Assembly (NCBI RefSeq): GCF_019279795.1
Contig: NC_056733.1
Span: 1,420,641,800-1,420,705,799, forward strand
From: Protopterus annectens
Taxonomy: Eukaryota; Chordata; Ceratodontiformes; Protopteridae
DNA length: 64,000 bases
Direction of reading: 5' to 3'
The stretch's first letter is position 1. Every line of letters starts with the position of its first letter. The notes beneath the pieces were generated by a model, which saw nothing but the letters and a program-made list of their open reading frames with translations, did not search any database and was not told the DNA's origin. Below are positions 20,424 through 32,090 of this stretch, piece by piece. Made by a program: the position numbers and the translations under genes.

Positions 20424-21434
20424 ATGCTCCTCATAAATATTTGCACATCATCAGTCCTAATAACAACTCTCATGCTACTTGCTCACATTACTACATATCA
20501 CAATATACACCCCAAAGGTCTACCCCACCATGCCTCTTCTACTACTCACACCTCTATATCAACACCGATCAATCTCCCCATCCATCTTACACACACACAC
20601 ATCTATCCTTATGCCATTAAACTCACCCTACCCTCTCACCATACCAATAAACTAGCCTTTAAATATGACAAGTACATAACTAACCTTATCAGAATCAAAG
20701 TACACATTGCAGCCAGACTCTCTCTAAGTGGAGACATTCACCCTAATCCAGGCTCATCTGATAATGGCATCCACTTAGCTAACCAAAATCCATCTCTTAG
20801 CTCATTCCAACTACCTAGAAAACCTAATGACCTACTCATACTAAATATGAATGTCAGAGGCATTAGCAATAAAGTCCATGAACTTCATGCTAGTCTTTCC
20901 CTATATTCTTCTGAACTAGTATTACTAAATGAAATCTGGCTTAAACCCAGCACCTCTACTAATGAAATTCTACCACCTGACTATATCTTAAGAAATGATC
21001 ACACATCCAAGAAAGGAGGCAGTGTAGCTTTACTATTTCAAAATCAACTAAACGTAGAAAACATAAATATAGACATACCAAATTTATCCAATATAGAAAT
21101 TATAATTGCCAAACTAATACTTAACCCCAAGAAAAGTGTCATTATAATTGGCTGCTATATACCACCTGGGAACAACACTCCCACACTGGAGACCCTACTT
21201 CATTGGGCCTCTAAGAGCCTCCAACATGAAACCATCATCTTGGGTGACTTCAACATTGATTGGTTAACTTGTAACTCTTACTCTTCCACCAACTTCACCA
21301 ACATCCATGGATTTTCCCAACTCATCCAGTATCCCACTAGAATTGATAAATCCACCAAAAGACAGTCAATACTTGACTGGATACTGACAAACAGGCTAGA
21401 ACTTATCAGTCTGGATGCCTCCCTGAAAGCCTAA
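20424..21434 (+). pseudogene. L2-like ORF2 N-terminus: 2A-like motif and endonuclease
   Basis: A 336-residue open frame. Residues 1-100 are Thr/His-rich with no known domain; the real start is uncertain. Residues 102-110 are SGDIHPNPG, a degenerate 2A-like motif. The endonuclease follows: LLILNMNVRGISNK (about 133), LLNEIWLK (Glu, about 170), IIIGCYIPP (about 240), ILGDFNIDWL (about 272) and SILDWILTN (about 315). The terminal SDH motif lies just past the frame end in another frame. The enzyme would nick target DNA for target-primed reverse transcription. Confidence 0.8.
20727..20753 (+). other. Degenerate 2A-like peptide motif
   Basis: Encodes SGDIHPNPG followed by Ser. The functional 2A consensus is D-(V/I)-E-x-N-P-G followed by Pro. 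Here His replaces Glu and Ser replaces the final Pro, so ribosome skipping is unlikely in this copy. 2A-like motifs at this position are known in CR1/L2-group LINEs. Confidence 0.6.
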
Positions 21435-21599
21435 GTGACCACTTACTAACTTTTGTAATACGACATCGATGAGTAAAGAGACTAGGTCTCTTCTGAAATC
21501 CAGAGATAAGGCCTGGACCCACTGGCACAAAACCAGTTCACATACAGACAAGCAGGCATATCTTGAACTCCGTAATAAATAAAAAAGAAATGTGTTAAA

Positions 21600-22916
21600 G
21601 TAGACAAAATTAACTATTACCATAACATACAAATCAAATACCAAAATAACCCCAAAGACTTGTGGACAGCTATTAACAATATTCTCCTTCCTGGAAAATC
21701 GGGAACTCCCACTCCTACCATAACTGATACCTCCCTCAATGTTGGCACAACTTTTAACAAATTCTTCACCGAATCCATTCTTGCTCTTGCTAATGCTGAA
21801 AACTGTCCATCTTTGAACCAACTACCCATGTACCATAACGATACAGAAGGCTCAAAATTCCAACCTGTCTCTTCTGACTTTATTGAGAAACTATTGAAGG
21901 AACTAAAATCTACCACCTTAGCTGCCGATAAACTGCCAGCAGAATTCCTGAAAATAGCTGCTGATTCCATAGTGTATTCTGTGTCCATTCTTATCAACCA
22001 TTTGATATCCGAAAACTTAGTTCCTGTAATCTAGAAAATTTCACAAATTATACCTCTTCACAAAGCAGGTAACTAGAGTTAACCAACTATTGGCCCATAG
22101 CAATACTCACCTCTGAACAAAATATTGGAAAGGTGTATATATACACACAACTCATGGACTATCTCATCACCTACAATCTTCTCACAAACACTCAACACGG
22201 CTTCAGGCCCCATCACAGCACCACAACTGCACTTATGTCATTCACCCTCATAGTTAACAACCACAGAAATAATAGCAACTGTGTCTCTGCTGTCTTTCTT
22301 GACCTCTCCAAAGCATTTGATATGGTGAACCACAACAAGCTGATTAAATTCCTGTATGAATTAATCTTAGTAAATCCACCATTTCCTGGTTCCAAATCAA
22401 CTTGATATGTAGGCAGCAAGCAGTTCAATGGAGGCAAGAACTCTTACCTTTATTACCTGTAACTTTAGGAGTTCTCGAAGGCTCCATCCTTGGACCGTTA
22501 CTCTTTTCTATCTCCACTAATAACCTCCATGCTTCTACTCTAGAAGCCTCAGTCATCCAATATGTGGGTGACTCAACACAAATCTGCTCTTCTCCTTCCC
22601 TCCAAAAACTGCAAGTCCAAACACAAGCCTCTTTCCTCTCTGTGGAAGAATGGCTTACCAATTCCCAATGAATACTTAAACCCAATAAAACCAAACTTGT
22701 CATTTTCCGCCCTACTAATTACTTTACTCCCTCACCCTCATTTACTATCTTTTCTAACAACAAAACCACCATCTCTCCAGTCGCTCACACCAAACTACTA
22801 GGTGTTGAGATTGACTGCAACATGAAATTTGATACTCACATCTCACTCACCATAAAGAAAGTACACAAAAAACTGGGGGAACTATATAGAAACAAACAAT
22901 TCCTCATAAACAAAAA
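21600..22916 (+). pseudogene. L2-like ORF2 reverse transcriptase region (broken)
   Basis: Readable blocks: DLWTAINNILLPGKSG (connector, about 21658), HGFRPHHSTTTALMSFT (about 22197), AVFLDLSKAFDMVNH (motif A, about 22290), LEGSILGPLLFSISTNN (motif B, about 22470), IQYVGDSTQICS (motif C, with one Asp of the Asp pair replaced, about 22556) and KLLGVEIDCNMKFDTHI (about 22795). Stops and frame shifts separate most of them. The coding sequence resumes at 24551 (STRAKIAQTHIISTLLYA) after the CR1 insert. Confidence 0.8.
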
Positions 22917-24550
22917 GCTGCACTCTCTAAAGCCAAAATCACAGCATCCATGGGACCAGACAACATCCCAGGCTGCATTTTACACGAACTTCAGAATGAA
23001 CTGGCTCCCTACTTAAGCGTCATGTTCAATAATAGCCTCACATCAGGCTTTGTGCCCACTGAATGGTGCACAGCAACAGTTATCCCACTCCACAAAGGGG
23101 GAGCCACCACAGATCCTGGGAACTATCGACCTATTAGCCTGACGAGCCTTGTCTGCAAGGCTATGGAACGTATCATCATGGAACTCATAAACAAAGACAT
23201 TGGTAACCTCCAAACTGTAGATCCCACTCAGTTCAAGTTTGTGAAAGGCAGATCATGCCTCCTAAACCTGATCAACTTCTTTGAGGCAGTCACCAAAGCT
23301 GTGGATGAGGGTAAGGTGGTTCACACAGCCTATCTTGACCTCACCAAGGCTTTCGACACCATCCCCCATTCTGGAATCATAGCTAAACTCACTAAACTAG
23401 GTATAAATCTCTATGTCACAAGATGGGTTGCCAACTGGTTCACTGACAGAACCCACACTGTAAAAGTTGCAGACTCCAAATCTGACCTCAAAGCAGTGAC
23501 AAGTGGAGTACCACAGGGTTCCGTCCTGGGACCTCTCCTGTTTGGTATCTACTTCTCTGAAGTTCAGGCTAACACAGAAGGCCTCTGGCTAATGAAGTTC
23601 ACAGATGACTGCAAACTAGGAGCCCTAGTCAAGTCCCCAAATGATGTGAACATCCTACAGAAGGGCCTCACTGAGACAGATACCTGGTGTCAGAGCCATG
23701 GTCTCAAGCTCAATGCCAAAAAGTGCAGTGTCATCCCCTTTGGTAAAAACTCTGTACCCATGAATTACCACATAGGCAGCAATCTACTTAACACTGAATG
23801 TGTGATAAGAGACCTTGGGACCCAGGTGGACAGTAGTCTCTCCTTTGATAGTCACATCGCCACAGTAGTCAGGAAGTCCTTCTACATGGCACACCTCATC
23901 ATAAAAGGGTTCTCATCCAGGAAAAAAGAGGTAATTGTTCCCCTCTACTCGACACTCATTAGACCCATTATAGAGTACAACGCCCCTTTTGGAAAGTACC
24001 TCACAAGACATCTGCAGCAGCTGGAAAGGCCACAGAAGAACCTCACAAAGAGGATTACTGGCCTCAAACAAATGCCCTACACTGACCACCTCAAAAAACT
24101 CCAGCTTTACTCCATAGCATATCGCCTAGTCCTAGGTGATCTCTGCCTGACATATAAAGCTATGTCAAATCCAGAGCTGTTGGACATGCTACACCTAAAG
24201 AAATCCCAATCCCTCTGAGCTACATGTTCTAGGGACCTAAACCTTGTCACCACAATAAACAGGACATGCTGGAGGGATAGATTCCTGTCCCAGAGACTTC
24301 CTATACTCTGGAACAAGCTACCCATCTATGTAAAGCAAAGTTCTTCATTTGCACTCTTCAAGAAAAATCTTGATGAGTGGATAGGAAATAGGAAATACAC
24401 CCCAGGGATCACTTCTGTGTCTCTGCTCGACAGTGGCACAAGATAATAACTTTCTTGGGTGGCGTAAGCCATGGAACCTTGCTGGCTAGGTTTATGTAGG
24501 CCCTTGGGCCGATAGCCTAGTACCTACCTATGAACCTATGAACTTATGAA
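22917..24550 (+). mobile_element. CR1 LINE, 5'-truncated (inserted in L2-like LINE)
   Basis: Begins at ALSKAKITASMGPDN and ends in CCTATGAACCTATGAACTTATGAA. The frame 22950-24218 gives 422 residues with FVKGRSCLLNL, YLDLTKAFDTIPH, TSGVPQGSVLGPLLFGIY and FTDDCKLG (Ala of FADD changed to Thr). One TGA after KKSQSL separates the last about 75 residues (WRDRFLSQRLPILWNKLP). The flanking L2-like sequence joins as NKKLHS / STRAKIAQTH. Boundary on the left is approximate. Confidence 0.92.
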
Positions 24551-25260
24551 CAGTACCAGAGCTAAAATAGCACAAACCCATATCATCTCCACACTTCTGT
24601 ATGCCCCTCCCATCCTCACCAATCTCAGAAAATCAGATTTAACCAAACTTGACACCTGCTACAACAAAATTGCAAGATTCGCCACCAATAGCCCTTACAA
24701 AACACACCAATGCTTAGGCCTTAAACAGCTCAACTGGCTTGAACTCCATCTCCTCCTGTACAACCAGCTCATACTAACCTATAAGATTCTCTACTACCCT
24801 GAGAAAACCTCTGCATTACAAAACCTAATACACTTTCACACTAATACTAGGGTTCTACGCTCCAACAACAAACTGCTTCTTCAGGTCACTAACTCCAATA
24901 ACTCTGCATGGGGCCTCCCTATATTCTAATAACTCAGCAGGGGCCCCCATCTATTCTAATAACTCTGCAGGGGCCTCCCTCTATTCTAATTACTCTGCAG
25001 GGGCCTCCCTCTATTCTAATTACTCTGCAGGGGGCTCCCTCTATTTTAATTACTCTGCAGGAGCCTCCCTCTATTCTAATTACTCTGCAGGAGCCTCCCT
25101 CTATTGTAATTACTCTGCAGGGGCCTTCCTCTATTCAAACTATATTGCTAAAAAATGGAACTTTCTGCCCACTAACATAACAGCCACAACACCCTTATCT
25201 CAGTTTAATAAATCTCTAAAAACACACCTACAAACTAACTGGGCTTGCCACTGTGACACT
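24551..25260 (+). pseudogene. L2-like ORF2 C-terminal region
   Basis: 24546-24929 reads STRAKIAQTHIISTLLYAPP, LDTCYNKIARFATNS and LNWLELHLLLYNQLILTYKI: the conserved thumb/C-terminal region of L2-like ORF2. After the tandem array, about 25150-25250 reads AKKWNFLPTNITATTP-like sequence, matching the end of ORF2 also seen at 34085-34170 and, inverted, at 49560-49700. Known function beyond RT support is unclear. Confidence 0.75.
24905..25135 (+). repeat. 30-bp tandem array inside LINE ORF2
   Basis: About seven units of CTATTCTAATTACTCTGCAG plus GGGCCTCCCT. Because 30 is divisible by 3, the array stays in frame and encodes a decapeptide repeat (TLQGPPSILI-like in one frame). Units differ by few bases. 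It lies in the variable spot between the RSNNKL and KKW blocks of the ORF2 C-terminus. Confidence 0.95.
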
Positions 25261-25660
25261 CCAGGCTAGTCCTACTCCATCTTATTCTGGCTCACCCCAA
25301 GGCAAAGCCTCCACCCTCATTTTCAGGCTGTAGACTTCTCTTATTCTTCCTAGTCTCATTTTTCTAACTTCTCTCGACACTTCTCCTACTTCCAAGTGAT
25401 GACAATTGATGTATACTCTATAGTATTATATCATTCCGAATGTTTTTATTGATGTACAGTTTATTAAATAATCATAGCTTTATTTTTATGCTTTATTCAT
25501 ATGTAATTAAATGTAATCTTTGTCATATGATGAGTTATTAACCTGTGTTATAAGTGGAGCTTTTCTCCCCGGGTGTCTGCTGAAAAAGGACTTGTGTCCA
25601 GTCGGCCTTTCCCAGTTACCAAATGTAAAATAAATACATAATAAAATAATTAAATAAATC

Positions 25661-26091
25661 TGAATCACTAGATTATACACTCTGGCTCTGGGATGCCTCG
25701 CTAGTATTACAGAAGAGTGGTTATCTTGGTTTTGGGATAACTTATGCACTCAGGCACCAGAGTAGCCTTATAAGTGCACTATGTATGAGGATGTGCATTT
25801 TTTTTGTAAATACTCATTGTTCTGATTAATAAAAAAGACTTTCAGTTAAAAGAAAAAACATTGAGAAGTCACATTAAATCATAACACTCCAACAATATCT
25901 CATACCTTCAGCATTTTTAGCCGGATCTCATATGCTACCACAACTTTGCTGACTAAGGACTGACCGTCTAATCAAAATATGGAAAAGCGCTATTTTCAGG
26001 AATTATTCAAAGTGTTTTCCTATCTCTTATCAATATCCTCAGTCAAGGATAAAATTTGTCCAGCCTTGCTGAAAACAGCTTGGGCAATGTC
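25661..26091. other. No recognised feature
   Basis: AT-rich spacer between the L2-like LINE and a MITE; no domain. Confidence 0.4.
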
Positions 26092-26410
26092 CATACCTCT
26101 CAACCTCTTAGAGCAAGAAATTTGGACAAAGCCTGTCAAAACGGGGGGACAATGGGCCAAACATACGGACATATTTGAAATATTGCTCTTATAAACTTAG
26201 AAAGTTTCTAGAGTAACAGTGTTTGTTTTAGCATACATTTTCTGAGGGATATGATACCTGAAACTGAAATGTATGTCATTATTTACTAACATAAATCTTC
26301 AGATCATCCCAATGATTTAACAGAAAAATTCTAATTTTATGAGGAACAGACCAAAAATATCGGCCAAAAATCTGTACAGTCTGCTAAAATCTGGCAAGTT
26401 GAGAGGTATG
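26092..26410. mobile_element. MITE, hAT-like termini
   Basis: Terminal inverted repeats CATACCTCTCAAC (26092-26104) and GTTGAGAGGTATG (26398-26410) bound 319 non-coding bp. Flanks CAATGTCC and GGATGTCC could be a decayed 8-bp duplication, which would fit hAT. Similar CATACCTSTCAA starts occur at about 63412 and 63593. Confidence 0.65.
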
Positions 26411-26572
26411 GATGTCCTACTCACCACCTTGAATCATCAGATGGCTTACCACAACCTCTGGGGTCATCCAAAAGTTATTTGTAATGATCTCATTATACCC
26501 ATCTTATAAGCCTTGGTTGCTGTCACAAAAAGTACAGTTGTGTGCCTACCATAAATGTAGATGTTCGAGTGT

Positions 26573-26760
26573 ATTCACTGTTGCAGTCATTACTCTTGGG
26601 TTATCCTACTGGAAGGCTACCCGCAGTCGGCCAGAATTCCAAAGTCTAGGTCCGGCGTCGGTTGCTGTCGCCTCTTCCCTGACGTCAGTGCACCAGGGGT
26701 ATAAAAGATGCAACCGACGCCATTTTCTTCAGTTTTTCTTGCCCCAGATGTCAGGTGCCC
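26573..26760. repeat. DIRS left inverted terminal repeat
   Basis: TTCACTGTTGCAGTCATTAC... through GGGGTATAAAAGATGCAACC, inverted relative to 31900-32090. It includes a TATAAAA box. A further about 40 bp outside it (26531-26572) is complementary to 26930-26973. Confidence 0.88.
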
Positions 26761-26906
26761 CAAATACGTAGGCTGAAAAATATATAAATAAGAAATGCAT
26801 ACACAAACATAACATTTCCTTCATCTACAAGCAAATACACCAAAAAGGTTGTATAGGATAGAGAAGTGCAGATAAGTCCCAGCAAAGAGAAGGGGGATGG
26901 TGGGTG

Positions 26907-27020
26907 GGTAACCTGGACTGCAACAGTGAATACACTCGAACATCTACATTTATGGTAGGTACACAACTGTACTATGTTCATCGTGTTTCACTGTTGCACT
27001 CATTACTCTTGGGTTGAATC
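26907..27020. repeat. DIRS internal complementary region
   Basis: First part (ACTGCAACAGTGAATACACT ... CACAACTGTACT) is complementary to the outer left end. Second part (ATGTTCATCGTGTTTCACTG ...) matches the outer right end in inverted sense. In DIRS elements this region lets the circular replication intermediate form. Confidence 0.88.
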
Positions 27021-27045
27021 CCAAAGCTGAGGAAGGGTGGCTGGG

Positions 27046-28150
27046 CTAAATAGAATTATGAGAGGCTTTGAGGCCCTGCAGAACTGCAGTGGCGAAGCCT
27101 GCTCTGGACTTAGAGTAGAGAGGCAAGTGGTAGTGCTTTGTAAAGGTGTGCACTGAACTCCAAGTTGCAACCTCTAAGATTTCTTTGGTTGGTACTCCTC
27201 TGAGGAAGGCTGCTGAAGTGGCTGCTGCTCTGGTGTAATGAGGCCTAATGCCCTTAGGCACTGATTTGCCATGTTGAGAATAGCAGAAACGGATGCAATG
27301 GCCTATCCATTTAGAAATAGTATGTTTTAAGATAGCCTTTCCTTGTGATCCTGCAGCATATGACATTAAAAGTTGCTCAGTCTTTCTGAAAGCTTTAGTT
27401 CTGTCCAAGTAGAAGTGTAGCTGTCTGTGTATGTCCAAAGAATGCAGAATTTTCTCACTCTTCTTCTGTGGATTTGGGTAAAAGGTAGGCAAGTGAATGG
27501 TTTGATTGAGGGCCACACTGGACACCACCTTAGGCATAAATGTATGGTTTGTCCTCAGAGAAACCCTGTCTGGATGAAAAATGATGAAAGGTTCCACAGC
27601 CATGAGTGCTTGTAACTCCAAGACTCACCTTGCAGAGGTTATGGCTAGGAGCAGAGCTGTTTTCCAGGATAAGAATTTAATATCTGCTGTTGATGCTGGC
27701 TCAAAAGGAGGCAGTATGAGCTTTTCCAAAACAAAACTGAGGTCCCAGGCCGGAATTGGTGTTCTCCTTGGAGGCCTAATGTTTTTGGCCCCTCTGAGGT
27801 ACTGCCTTATTAAAGGATGAGAAAAGATAGGTGGTTCCATATTGTAATGTGCAGAAATGGCAGAGGCATGAATCTTAATTGATGAGAAAGAAAGGCCTTT
27901 GTTCAGCATCTCAGTTAGGTATTGTAAAATCTGAGGAATGTTTGGTACAGACGTGTCAATGGCTTGTTCCTGGTTCCAAGCACAGAATCTCTTCCATTTT
28001 TCTGCATAGGATTTTCTGGTACTGTGCCTCCTGGCCCCCAAGATAACATCCATAACAGCTTTTGAAAGAAGAGTTTTCTGAATGGCTACATTATCTGCCA
28101 TGCTGCCAGATTTAAGGTCCTGAGGTGGCTGTGCAGGATCTGATTGTTTT
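27046..28150 (-). pseudogene. DIRS tyrosine recombinase region (fossil)
   Basis: Minus strand: STRKSYAEKWKRFCAW and YLRGAKNIRPPRR (N-terminal SAM-like part) and, further left, the catalytic part with GIRPHYTRAAATSAAFLRG and ATWSSVHTFTKHY, the R..H.R....S....G...I....gW.s...F..hY pattern of DIRS recombinases. The enzyme would insert the circular DNA copy. The region is broken. Confidence 0.85.
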
Positions 28151-28299
28151 GTTGGGTCAGCAGATGAGACGTTTGAGGCAATATCCATGCTGGACCTTGA
28201 GACAAGCTCTTTAGGATTGGGTATCAGTGCTTGCGTGGCCAGTCTGGTGCAATCAGAATCATTTTTGGCTTCTCTTGTCTGGCCTTTAAGAGTACTCTG

Positions 28300-29880
28300 G
28301 GAAGGAGAGGTAGTGGGGGAAAAGCATATACTGTTAGATTTTTCCAGCTGAATGATATGGCGTCCACTTTCCATGCTTGCTTGTGGTAGATCCTTGTGCA
28401 AAATCTCTGCAATTGACAGTTGTGAGGGGAGGCAAATAGATCTATGTCTGGGCATCCCCATTTCCTTATTATCATTCTGAAGACTTGTGGATCCAGTTTC
28501 CATTCGTGGGGATCCATGATGTTTCTGCTTAGTTCGTCTGCCAGAGTATTTGTTTTTCCTGGCAGGAATTGTGCTTGCAGGTGAACTTGAAAGACCAATG
28601 CTGTGTCCCATAAGGTCATTGCTTTTCTGCAGAGGGAGTAGGAATGAGTACCTCCCTGCTTGTTTATGTACCACATGACCGTAGTGTTGTCTGTCTTTAT
28701 CAGTAATTGTCCTGGATGAAGCAGGTCCTTGAAAGCTGTCAGGGCATTTTGAACAGCTAGCATCTCTTTTTGATTGATGTGAAGATGCATCTGGTTTGCA
28801 GGCCATGTGCCCTGAATACATTTTCCTGCCATATGGGCCCCCAGGCATAATCTGATGCATCCGTTGTCAGTGTCTGTCTGGCTGTGGGTAAACTGAATGG
28901 CAGACCCTTGTTGTGGTGACAGGCTTCTGCCCACCATCGAAATCCTGTTGTACGCAGAGAATGAGTGCAATTACTGTCTCCTGGCTGTGGCAATGCTGAG
29001 TCCAAACACTTTTCAGATACCATTGTAGTTTCCTCATATGCAGTCTGGCATATGGAATTAGTAGAATGCAAGATGCCATGAAACCCAAGGCCTGCGGGAT
29101 TTTCCTTGCAGATAAGTGGGTTTTTGTTGCCAATTTCTTGAAGTAAGTATTCAGTTGTTTTTTCTTGTCTGGCATGAGATAAGCCATCTGGGCAGTTGTA
29201 TTTAAGCTTGCACCCAGGAATATTATCTCTTGAGAGGGCACTAGTTTTGATTTATTTTTGTTTACTGTGTACCCTAGGCCAATTAGTAATCTTTTTACAA
29301 ATGCCAGATGCTTTAGAAGAGTGTCTTTGTTCTCTGCTTGAATTAGGCAGTCGTCCAAGTAGGGATATATTTGAATTTCTTTTTGTCTGCAAAATGCAAT
29401 TACTGGTGCCAGGCATTTTGTAAAGACCCTGGGCGCAGTAGATAAGCCAAAGGGCAGTGCAGAGAATTGGTAATGCATTGAGCCAGCTATGAATCTCTAA
29501 GGTATCTTCTGCAAGATTGTCTGACTGGGACATGCAGGTATGCCTCTTTTAGGTCTAAAGTTACTAGCCAAGCCCTCTTGCCCAGCATGGGTAGTAGCTG
29601 CTGAAGAGTCAACATCCTGAATTTTGGAACTTCCAGAAACGTATTTAGTGTAGACAGGTCCAGAATTGGTCTCCAGGTTTTGTCCTTCCTGGGTACTAGG
29701 AAAAGTCTGGAGTAAAATCCTTGCCCCTGCTCTTGTTGTGGTACTTGCTGAATGGCCCTCATGCCCATGAGGGCTGTAATTTGTTTTTGTGCCTCTGCCC
29801 ATTGATTGTGTGGCAGGTCTGGCATGCCCTTTGATCTTGGTAGAGTGTGAAAATGGAACCTGTAGCCTTGGGACACCGTT
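28300..29880 (-). pseudogene. DIRS reverse transcriptase and RNase H region (fossil)
   Basis: RT landmarks: WRPILDLSTLN, VTLDLKEAYLHVPV, FSALPFGLSTAPRVFTK and IYPYLDDCLI. RNase H landmarks: LTTDASDYAWG and LIKTDNTTVMWYINKQGG. The region is broken in several places but every conserved block can be read. Confidence 0.88.
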
Positions 29881-29989
29881 CAGAACCCATTTGTCTTGGG
29901 TAATCATTTGCCAATTTGATGAAAAAAGTGCTAGTTTTCCCCCTAAGGGGGCTGTCAAAAGAAAACTGCTTGGAACTGGTAAAGGAAAG

Positions 29990-31822
29990 TCATTGGGACT
30001 GTTTTCTGTAAGGCAGTGATTTGTCTTCTCCATTTTTGGAGGTAGGAGCACCCCATTGTTTAGGCCTGTATGAGCCTTGGGGCTGAGATCTGCCTCTGGG
30101 ACACCTGTATCTGCCTCTTTGTGGTCTATCAGAGACTGGAAAGGACCAGTTTTTAGAAGGCCAGTTCCTGCTAAACCTGGGTGGCTGTACCTGTAAGAAA
30201 TCCTTGACTGTCTGCATGGATTTTGCTTTATCCTCCATCTTTTTCAACACCTCTTCTGCTTTAGTACCAAACAAAGTATCATGCTGTAATGGTGCATCTA
30301 ATAATTTTGCTTTAACATGATCAGGCAGATTTTGTTCCTTTAACCAAGCATGCCTTCTAACAACAGAACCTGTAACAGCGGCCTTGCAAGAGGCCTCCAG
30401 TGAATCATAACCACATTGCAAAGTATGCTTTCCCACTTGTTCAGTTGCATGCAATAAATCCTGCAATTCCTTGTTCTCTGAACATTCAGTATTTGTCAAC
30501 ATTTTCTGTTTAAGTAGTGACATTAAATATTGCTGATATTTAAGCATATGAAACTGACAATTTAAAGCCCTTACAGCTAGGGTGGCAGAAGTGTATACTT
30601 TTTTCCCCCACCTGTCTAGAGCCCTAGAATCCCTATCATTGGGGACAGGGTTTTTTGTAGTGGAAGCCTTTACCCCCTTGGGACCCTGAGATATAGTTTC
30701 TGGGTCAGCAGCGGGGTTTTTATATAGGAATTTATGAGAATCCGGGACCCTATAGTATCTGTCTGGCTTAGCAGGAGCAGGGGGTAAAGAGTCAGGGGAC
30801 AGTCCGGACTCTGAAAATACATCATCTACAATGTCTAGAACAGGTGGAATAGCAAGGGGTCTGTGCTGAGGAAGAAGCAGGAAATCACTGATCCTTTTCT
30901 TAGACTCACAATAGTCTTGGCTCTCCCAGTGGAAATGTTCCCTCATAGTATGCAGTGTTTCCCCAAAGGAATAGTCCTCAGGAGGAGAGGCTGAAGGAAT
31001 GGATTCTTCAGCATCAGAATCCTCATAGGGAAGCATGGAGTAATCCTACTCAGAAGAGGAATCAGAGGAAATAGATACTTGATCAGAAGAATCATACTCT
31101 GTCTCTTGCCTAGGCCTCTTATCAGGAGGGGGATGGGAGCCCCTGATCAAAGTAATTAGGTCTTCGCCCATTCTGAGCATCTGTTTTTTAGGCATGGTAG
31201 TCTGAATAGGAGAATGCTGTACTTGTTTCTTTGTCTTTAGAGCTGCTTTAGTCTTTGAAGCTGAGGATGGCTTAACATATAGTTGGGTAGGTCTGAAGAC
31301 ACCCTCAGAAGCCGATGCCTGCTCAGCGGCTCCGGACCCATCTGAGGGATTGATTTCTGAGTGTCCAATACCTTGAGTTTCCAGAGGCCCAGTCGGCTCC
31401 ACGTGGGAGTTGGTAGCGGCCTGTGGCTCTGAGGTAGCAGGCACCAGGGGCTGCGAAAGCACCTCACTGAGAACCGGCGAACCGGCGACTGGCCTAGAAG
31501 AGGCTTTGTCGTTGGTTTTGGACCTCGGATGCCTATCCTTGTCCTTGTCCTTGCGTTTTTTGTAAACTCCGGTTGTCGGCTGTTCCACCAGCATTATATA
31601 ATTAAATCTTCGGCCAAAGTAATGAAATGCAAAATCGAACCGATGCTTGATAGTGCGTTGGTTGAATCTAGTACAAAACCGACAGCTAGCAACATTGTGA
31701 TCAAGGCCTAGGCAAGGAATACAGTAAGAGTGAAAATCCTTATGAGGTATTTGCTTCCCACAAGAAATACAATTGTTAACTTTTTCTGACATCGGTCTGG
31801 AGTAAGAAAAAAGTTTCCCCAA
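29990..31822 (-). pseudogene. DIRS gag-like region (fossil)
   Basis: Begins with NCISCGKQIPHKDFHSYC and CRFC, a Cys/His cluster typical of DIRS gag-like proteins, then an acidic Ser-rich stretch and a helical part containing RRHAWLKEQNLPDHVKAKLL and LFGTKAEEVL. Related blocks occur in the second DIRS copy (56.8-58.4 kb). Broken. Confidence 0.75.
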
Positions 31823-31899
31823 CGGGGTACTTAGCTTTAATGAAGACTTCTGTTCTGAAATTCAGATTTGAAAATCTCAGGAGTCGGCCGACCGGCACT

Positions 31900-32090
31900 T
31901 GTGAACTACTTTTGCTTTGGGCACCACGCAGCAAGAAAGACTGAAGAAAATGGGGTCGGTTGCATCTTTTATACCCCTGGTGCACTGACATCAGAGAAGA
32001 GGCGACAGCAACCGATGTCAGACCTAGACTTTGGAATTCTGGCCGACTGCGGGTAGCCAGCCAGCAGGATAACGCAAGAGTAATGACTGC
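31900..32090. repeat. DIRS right inverted terminal repeat
   Basis: Inverted partner of 26573-26760; carries the CTTTTATACCCC complement of the TATA-containing block. Confidence 0.88.

Larger units (their letters stand above)
19970..25660 (+). mobile_element. L2-like LINE, long copy, split by CR1
   Basis: Parts in order: a GC-richer probable 5' UTR (about 19970-20420), ORF2 N-terminus with a 2A-like motif and endonuclease (20424-21434), connector and RT in broken frames (21600-22916), a CR1 insertion (22917-24550), C-terminal region (24551-25260) with an internal 30-bp tandem array, and a 3' UTR ending with the block GGAGCTTTTCTCCCCGGG ... CTGAAAAAGGAC ... AAATAAATACATAATAAAAT. Matching 3' ends occur at 34490-34588, 53975-54055 and (inverted) 54505-54590. 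About five or six frame breaks. Confidence 0.8.

Noticed and set aside
24905-25135. CRISPR-like array of 30-bp repeats
   Set aside because: Units are contiguous with no spacers, stay in the reading frame of a LINE, and the genome is eukaryotic.
27427-30019. Plus-strand frames of 62-79 codons
   Set aside because: Antisense shadows of the minus-strand DIRS coding regions.
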